Shown here piece after piece: positions 59,744 to 64,000 of a stretch of DNA of 64,000 bases (position 1 is its first letter; every line of letters begins with the position of its first letter). Source of the stretch: Mycolicibacterium parafortuitum. Its GTDB lineage: Bacteria > Actinomycetota > Actinomycetes > Mycobacteriales > Mycobacteriaceae. The position numbers and the translations under genes were made by a program. A model generated the notes under the pieces. The model was not told where the DNA came from. It did not search any database and saw only the letters and a list, made by a program, of their open reading frames with translations. The stretch is taken from contig NZ_AP022598.1 of NCBI RefSeq assembly GCF_010725485.1, positions 1,798,001 through 1,862,000 of the forward strand, written 5' to 3'.

Positions 59744-61393
59744 TCAGAACGGCGGCGGGTCATCGCCGTAGTCCGGGTGGATTTCGGCGTTGCGTCGGCG
59801 CTCGGTGGTGATGTAAGCGGCGCGGCTCTGTGCGCGCGTGCGTGTCCGGCGCGGCATCATGGCCTCGCGGTTGTCGCTCATCGGCATTTGAGGTGGGTCG
59901 CCGGTCCAGAGGGTGCCGGTCGGTTTACACAGGGCCGGGAACAGCAGTCGGCTGCCGGGGTGGGTGGTGTAGGTGTGTCCGGTTGGTGAGGTCCACACGA
60001 TGGTGCCGTCGGGGTGTTGGCGGTCTTTCCAGCCGCCGGGCCCGGTCCAGAACGTTTTCAGCAGGTGGTGAAAACGGCATAGTGCCTTCAGGTTTGAGGC
60101 GTGGGTGGGCCCGACCGGGTGTGGCACGGTGTGGTCGATGTCGGCGGTGGTGGCGGGTTTGTCGCAGCCGGGGAAGCGACAGGTCAGGTCGCGGCAGCGA
60201 ACGAACTCGGCGAGGGCGGCTGAGGGGGTGTAGCGCGGCTCCGGCCCAGCCGCTCCGGGGTGGATGATTTCGCGGATCTTGGCGCTGTTGAGCATGGTGT
60301 CGAAGAACGGGGCGGGCAGGAACCCGGACCCGAAGACATAGCCCGACCGGCCCGGGAGCAGGACGGGGGCGCTGCGCCGCGGCTTGGGCTGGGTGGGCGC
60401 GGTGTCGCTGCCGGGACGGCCGTCAGCCGAGGGGTCGCGGTCCTCGCTCTCCCGTGACACCTCGACCGGGGTGGCCTCCTCGGCGGGCGCGTCGCTCCCG
60501 GTCTCGACGGTGTCGTGGCGCGGTTCGGCGCGCGGCTGGTCGCCTTGAGCCGCCGCGGGTTCGGTGTTTGTGGTGGTGTGGTCGGTGAGGGCGTAGACGA
60601 TGACTTCGGGGACGGGCCGGGGGTTGACGGCGGCCTCGCACTCGGTGTTGCCGCAGCGACAGGCCAGGCTGGTGATGCCGTGCAACAGCGCGGCCCAGGC
60701 GTCCTTGCGGCGCTGGTCGAGGGTGCGCGGGTCGGCGTCACAGACGCTGTAGGCCATTGCGGTCAGGGTGCGCCAGCCGGCGGCGGCGTCGCCGTCGAAG
60801 ACCCGCGACCAGATGGTGGTGAACCCGGGCGCGTCGGTGGGGGCACCGAATTCCAGGGCCGGCCCGATCTCGGCGTCGCGGGATTTGCGTACCGCGTCCG
60901 GGTCGTGGCGTTCGACGATCTCGTCGATGTGGGCTTGGGTGGCTTTCACCGACAACGGCCCCCACCCGGTGACCGCCTCGGCGAGTTCGGCATCGACGGC
61001 GGCGATCAGGGCCGGGTCGGTGATCAGGTCGGTGCGGGTGATGATCGCGCGCACCAGCATCTCGCCGATCGTCCCGGCCAAAAACAACGCCCCCACCCGC
61101 GGCAGCCGGTCCCGGAGTACGACGGCGCGGTAGGTCTGGTGCAGCGCCAAGCTTTGGGTGATCCGATACGCCGCGGCGATCTCGGCGGTCACCGCGGCCT
61201 GCGGGTCCACCCACCAGTACAGCCGCTCCTCCGGGGCGAGGTCGACCCGGCGGCCGAACAGTTCGGCCATCACCGCCAACTTGCGCGCGCACACCGCATT
61301 CTCGGCCCGGCTCGCTGCCCGGGCGGCGTCGATCAGCTCGGCATCCGAGAGCCCGGCAAGACTCTCGGGCTCGGCCACCGATACTTCGAACAT
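59744..61393 (-). CDS. HNH endonuclease-domain protein of the DUF222/13E12 repeat family
   Basis: A 549-residue protein. The N-terminal DUF222 region (ESLAGLSDAELIDAARAAS, DLAPEERLYWWVDPQAAVTA) is joined by a long acidic, low-complexity linker to a C-terminal HNH domain (CRDLTCRFPGCDKPATTADI, DHTVPHP, ALCRFHHLLKTFW). Mycobacterial genomes carry many such 13E12 copies, often considered mobile or repetitive; the activity has rarely been tested. The ATG at 61393 lies 7 nt after TAATAT; a longer frame is less likely. No terminal repeats were noticed around it. Mtb has different genes at this side of gtrA. Confidence 0.88.
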   Translation of the reverse strand: MFEVSVAEPESLAGLSDAELIDAARAASRAENAVCARKLAVMAELFGRRVDLAPEERLYWWVDPQAAVTAEIAAAYRITQSLALHQTYRAVVLRDRLPRVGALFLAGTIGEMLVRAIITRTDLITDPALIAAVDAELAEAVTGWGPLSVKATQAHIDEIVERHDPDAVRKSRDAEIGPALEFGAPTDAPGFTTIWSRVFDGDAAAGWRTLTAMAYSVCDADPRTLDQRRKDAWAALLHGITSLACRCGNTECEAAVNPRPVPEVIVYALTDHTTTNTEPAAAQGDQPRAEPRHDTVETGSDAPAEEATPVEVSRESEDRDPSADGRPGSDTAPTQPKPRRSAPVLLPGRSGYVFGSGFLPAPFFDTMLNSAKIREIIHPGAAGPEPRYTPSAALAEFVRCRDLTCRFPGCDKPATTADIDHTVPHPVGPTHASNLKALCRFHHLLKTFWTGPGGWKDRQHPDGTIVWTSPTGHTYTTHPGSRLLFPALCKPTGTLWTGDPPQMPMSDNREAMMPRRTRTRAQSRAAYITTERRRNAEIHPDYGDDPPPF

Positions 61394-61400
61394 GTGTGCG

Positions 61401-61406
61401 ATATTA
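61401..61406 (-). promoter_or_regulatory. leaderless -10 (TAATAT) for the HNH gene
   Basis: On the minus strand TAATAT, 7 nt, then the ATG at 61393. Confidence 0.6.
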
Positions 61407-61463
61407 CCGGGGCGGGGTGACATCTCAGGACCCGAAAACCCCGGTAGGGGATCGATTCGGATG

Positions 61464-61472
61464 TGTGGATAA
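61464..61472 (-). other. isolated perfect DnaA box
   Basis: TGTGGATAA on the plus strand is the complement of TTATCCACA. It lies alone in the short gap between the HNH gene and the Ddn-like gene. Confidence 0.45.
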
Positions 61473-61510
61473 CCCCGCCGTGTGCCCGGGCCGTCAACCT
61501 CGCGTAGCGA

Positions 61511-61993
61511 TTACTCCGCTCGCGCCAGGCGGATCAACGGGATCGTCCGGTTTCCGGACCGCACCTCGTAATCGCTGTAGCCCGCGTACATGTCGAGGGC
61601 TTTGTCCCATGCCGCCGAACGTTCAGCGGGATCGGTGATCTCACTGGCGATATACGTTCCGCTGCGCTTGCCTGCCAGCACCTCGACGCGAGGGTTCGCT
61701 GTCAGGTTGTGGTACCACGCCGGATTGCCGGGGCGCCCGTAGTTCGACGCGATCAGGATCAGCGAGTCACCGTCGACCGCATAAACCAGCGGTAGCTGCC
61801 GGCGCAAACCCGATTTCGCCCCCGTCGTCGTCAAGAGCAGGACGGGAAGCGGGTAGACGCTGCTGATCCTGCCTCCGGTGAGTTTCAGTAGCGGTGGATC
61901 GAGCTTCGGTGCGACGCGGGTGGCGAACCACATACCGGTACGCGTGCGGCCGAATTGGCCGAGTGCTCGGCGATACACATCCAGCGGACCCAT
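61511..61993 (-). CDS. F420-dependent nitroreductase-family oxidoreductase (Ddn-like)
   Basis: A 160-residue protein of the deazaflavin-dependent split-barrel family. Typical segments are VLLLTTTGAKSGLRRQLPLV, LILIASNYGRPGNPAWYHNL and the closing YEVRSGNRTIPLIRLAR. Relatives use F420H2 to reduce quinones, nitro compounds or other hydrophobic substrates; Ddn of Mtb activates pretomanid. The substrate here is unknown. The ATG at 61993 lies 9 bp after the MocR stop, so it may be cotranscribed, but a TAGCGT -10 made partly from that stop codon sits 6 nt before it. Confidence 0.9.
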   Translation of the reverse strand: MGPLDVYRRALGQFGRTRTGMWFATRVAPKLDPPLLKLTGGRISSVYPLPVLLLTTTGAKSGLRRQLPLVYAVDGDSLILIASNYGRPGNPAWYHNLTANPRVEVLAGKRSGTYIASEITDPAERSAAWDKALDMYAGYSDYEVRSGNRTIPLIRLARAE

Positions 61994-61999
61994 GGCAGG

Positions 62000-62005
62000 A
62001 CGCTA
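62000..62005 (-). promoter_or_regulatory. leaderless -10 (TAGCGT) overlapping the mocR stop
   Basis: The minus-strand hexamer TAGCGT contains the TAG stop of the MocR gene and lies 6 nt before the ATG of the Ddn-like gene. Confidence 0.4.
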
Positions 62006-63424
62006 CAACCCGCTGGCGCGCAGCACATCGCATAGCGCGGAAACCGCCGCGGCGAAGCCATGTTCGGCAGGCGCCGCGAAGCCGATGACCAGCCCGTCAC
62101 GGTGCGGAACGTCGGGTGCGGCGTGCGGATGACGCATGATCGACAAGCCGACCAGCGTGATGCCGGCCTCTCCGCACCGGTGCATCACCTCGGGTTCGGC
62201 GCCGTCGGGCAGCGTCACCAACAGGTTGAGCCCGGCATCCAACCCGCCCACCTCGACCTGGAACCGGGACAGCGCGGAGACGAGCGCGTCGCGCCGGCAC
62301 CGATAGCGGCCGCGCATCCGGCGAATGTGACGGTCGTAGTGTCCGCCGGTGATGAAGTCGGCCAGCGTCAGCTGGGTGATCGCGTCGACGTAGAACTGTT
62401 GCCCGCCAGCGGTTTCCACGACAGGATCCACCAGCTCGTCCGGGAGCGCCATCCAGCCCAGCCGCAGCACCTGGGCCAGGCTCTTGCTCGTCGAACCCAG
62501 ATACGCGACGCGTTCCGGTCGCAGCGCCTGCAGTGCTCCCACCGGCTGGCGGTCGAAGCGGAACTCGCCGTCGTAGTCGTCGTCGAATACGAAACCCCCG
62601 GTGCGGTCGGCCCATTCGACCGCCGCCATCCGGCGCGCCGGGTCCAGCGGCACGCCCAGCGGGTTGTGGTGCGCCGGTGTCAGGAGCGCCGACGTCGCAG
62701 CGCTGGAGTCCAGTTCGGCGACGACGGCGCCTTTGTCGTCGATGCCGATCGGCACCGTGTCGACCCCGCACGCCGCGATCACGTCGCGGAAGATGAACAG
62801 GCCGTACGCTTCCACGGCGATCGGGCCACCCAGTGTGCGCGCCAGTAGTTCGACGGCATGGCGCACGCCGGCGCAGATCACGATGGAGTCCGGGGAGGCG
62901 CGCACCCCACGTGCGCGGGCGAGGTATTCAGCCAGCGCAGAACGCAATTCGGGTCGTCCCCGCGGATCTCCCATGCGGAAGGCCTCAGTCGGTGCCGCGG
63001 TCAGTGCCCGGCGGGTCGACGCCGCCCACTGGGTCCGCGGGAACTCGGAGACGTCGGGCGTGCCGGGCATCAGGTTGTGGACCGGAGCGACCCGGGCGCC
63101 GTGCGGGCGCGGCGGAACCGGGCTCACCGGCGCGGACACGTGGGCAGTGTCGACTACCCACGTTCCCGCACCTTGCTTGGAGGCCAGCCAGCCTTCGGCC
63201 ACCAGCTCGGCATAGGCGTCGGCGACGGTGTTACGGGCCAGGCCCAGGTCCGCGGCCAGCGTGCGCGATGGCGGCAGCCTGGTGCCCGCCGCCAACCGGC
63301 CGGACCGGACGGCGTCGCGCAACGCCGCGATCAACGCGTCCTTGGCGCCTCGGGCACCCGGCCGCAACGCCTCGCGCAGATCCAGGTGCAGATCACGCGA
63401 ACCAGAATTGGACCATGAAGTCAT
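62003..63424 (-). CDS. MocR/PdxR-type GntR regulator with aminotransferase domain
   Basis: A 473-residue regulator. The winged helix (about residues 25-90: ALIAALRDAVRSGRLAAGTR, LPPSRTLAADLGLARNTV) is fused to a fold-type I aminotransferase domain with PLP Lys in STSKSLAQVLRLGW and DDDYDGEFRFDR. Such proteins sense PLP or an amine and usually control the divergent neighbour. Here that is the CMD-family gene rather than PLP synthesis genes, so the name PdxR is not safe. The ATG at 63424 lies within a set of direct repeats that probably form its operator. Confidence 0.9.
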   Translation of the reverse strand: MTSWSNSGSRDLHLDLREALRPGARGAKDALIAALRDAVRSGRLAAGTRLPPSRTLAADLGLARNTVADAYAELVAEGWLASKQGAGTWVVDTAHVSAPVSPVPPRPHGARVAPVHNLMPGTPDVSEFPRTQWAASTRRALTAAPTEAFRMGDPRGRPELRSALAEYLARARGVRASPDSIVICAGVRHAVELLARTLGGPIAVEAYGLFIFRDVIAACGVDTVPIGIDDKGAVVAELDSSAATSALLTPAHHNPLGVPLDPARRMAAVEWADRTGGFVFDDDYDGEFRFDRQPVGALQALRPERVAYLGSTSKSLAQVLRLGWMALPDELVDPVVETAGGQQFYVDAITQLTLADFITGGHYDRHIRRMRGRYRCRRDALVSALSRFQVEVGGLDAGLNLLVTLPDGAEPEVMHRCGEAGITLVGLSIMRHPHAAPDVPHRDGLVIGFAAPAEHGFAAAVSALCDVLRASGL

Positions 63425-63454
63425 GGCATAATTGAACCATCATTGTGGGTCAAT
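63406..63454. promoter_or_regulatory. MocR-type operator: direct repeats AATTGRACCAT with 24-bp step
   Basis: AATTGGACCAT (63406-63416) and AATTGAACCAT (63430-63440) differ at one base and are 24 bp apart; an inverted half-site GGGTCAAT follows at 63447-63454. It covers the mocR start codon and lies just upstream of the CMD gene -10. Confidence 0.6.
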
Positions 63455-63460
63455 GCGTCC

Positions 63461-63466
63461 TAGTGT
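63461..63466 (+). promoter_or_regulatory. leaderless -10 (TAGTGT) for the CMD gene
   Basis: TAGTGT, 7 nt, then ATG at 63474; supports this start over the ATG at 63432. Confidence 0.5.
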
Positions 63467-63473
63467 CGAAGAC

Positions 63474-63935
63474 ATGACCCTCACACTCAGCACCCAGTCC
63501 CGACTGAAGATCTACAAGTCCTCGCCAGAGCTGTACGACGCGATGATGGCGCTGTCCACGGCATCGTCGAAGGACGTGGACCCAAAACTGGGCGAGCTCA
63601 TCAAAATCCGTGCGTCGCAGATCAACCGGTGCGCGTTCTGTCTCGACATGCACACCCGTGACGCCCGCAAGATCGGCGTCAGCGAGCAGAAGCTGGATGT
63701 CCTTGCCGCGTGGTCGGAAGCCGGCGACCTGTTCGACGAGACCGAACGTGCCGCCCTCGCGCTGACCGAGGCGATCACCGTCCTCGGCCCGCACGGCGTC
63801 CCCGACGACGTCTACGAGGACGCCGCGGCCGCGTTCTCCGACCGCGAACTCGGCCAGGTCATCGCGCTGGCCGTCACCATCAACGCGTGGAACCGCATCA
63901 ACGCGGCCGTGCACACCGCCCCGCCGCGCCGCTGA
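63474..63935 (+). CDS. carboxymuconolactone decarboxylase / AhpD-family protein
   Basis: A 153-residue all-helical protein with the AhpD redox motif CAFCLDMH (CxxC plus His) after IKIRASQINR. The C-terminal helix NAWNRINAAVH is typical of the peroxidase-like CMD proteins. It is likely to act in peroxide or thiol redox chemistry, or as an unassigned CMD oxidoreductase. It is divergent from the MocR gene, with a shared operator, so it is the likely regulated target. The remaining 65 bp of the window contain no complete gene. Confidence 0.92.
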   Translation: MTLTLSTQSRLKIYKSSPELYDAMMALSTASSKDVDPKLGELIKIRASQINRCAFCLDMHTRDARKIGVSEQKLDVLAAWSEAGDLFDETERAALALTEAITVLGPHGVPDDVYEDAAAAFSDRELGQVIALAVTINAWNRINAAVHTAPPRR

Positions 63936-64000
63936 TTCGAAGCCCGGGAAGTGTCTTTGGACCCTATGGGACGTCGGTGCCGGCGATGAGCATAGGAGCC

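Noticed and set aside
59744..61393. HNH/13E12 gene as an intact mobile element
   Set aside because: No terminal inverted repeats, target duplication or transposase were found around it.

Overview
The window is high-GC actinobacterial DNA and almost certainly comes from a non-tuberculous Mycobacterium (Mycolicibacterium). The evidence is a near-complete arabinogalactan/mycolate locus (glf, glfT2, a PAP2 phosphatase, ubiA, aftB, fbpA, fbpD, culp6, fadD32, pks13, accD4, embB, embA, embC, aftA, dprE2, dprE1, gtrA) together with espR, bfrB, glpQ1, pheA, serS and erp. The order mirrors the M. tuberculosis (Mtb) Rv3849-to-Rv3789 segment, read in reverse. The Mtb sulfolipid/AraC block between serS and the plsC genes is absent. 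Species was not determined.

Region 1 (1-5.1 kb): the tail of a proline-rich membrane protein; an ImmA/IrrE-like Zn protease translationally coupled to a 7-TM protein that resembles the MAB_1171c/DUF6545 family; convergent espR with a long upstream region rich in TTTGC and GTCAC boxes; a conserved hypothetical; then nickel superoxide dismutase (sodN) and its maturation protease (sodX), divergent from a 23-bp gap. As I recall the Mtb map, this is about where its Fe-SOD gene sodA lies.

Region 2 (5.1-16.3 kb): an intergenic DnaA-box cluster, then a rhodanese, a DUF4328 membrane protein, glpQ1, bfrB with two abutting IdeR-like boxes, an LCP ligase-type protein, a CPBP protease, an IdeR-box-preceded DUF2470 protein, pheA, a phosphoglycerate-mutase-like gene, a zincin, a septum-formation protein and serS.

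Region 3 (16.3-23.5 kb): an MBL-Rieske protein with a coupled small protein, two tandem plsC acyltransferases with a HAD phosphatase, a peptidoglycan amidase with LGFP repeats, and the surface protein erp.

Region 4 (23.6-59.7 kb): the envelope core. glf-glfT2-PAP2-ubiA-aftB build galactan and supply and transfer arabinose. fbpA/fbpD, an extra DUF732 lipoprotein, culp6, fadD32, pks13 and accD4 make and attach mycolates. A DUF4331 protein and a receptor Ser/Thr kinase follow. On the other strand gtrA-dprE1-dprE2-aftA-embC-embA-embB runs as one tightly packed series that makes the arabinan donor and polymerises arabinan.

Region 5 (59.7-64 kb): an HNH/13E12-type protein, an F420-dependent (Ddn-like) oxidoreductase, a MocR/PdxR regulator, and a divergent AhpD/CMD-family gene with a repeat operator between them. 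Many genes begin 6-8 nt after a TANNNT hexamer, the usual mycobacterial leaderless pattern, and I used this to choose starts. No RNA genes, insertion sequences or CRISPR arrays were seen.
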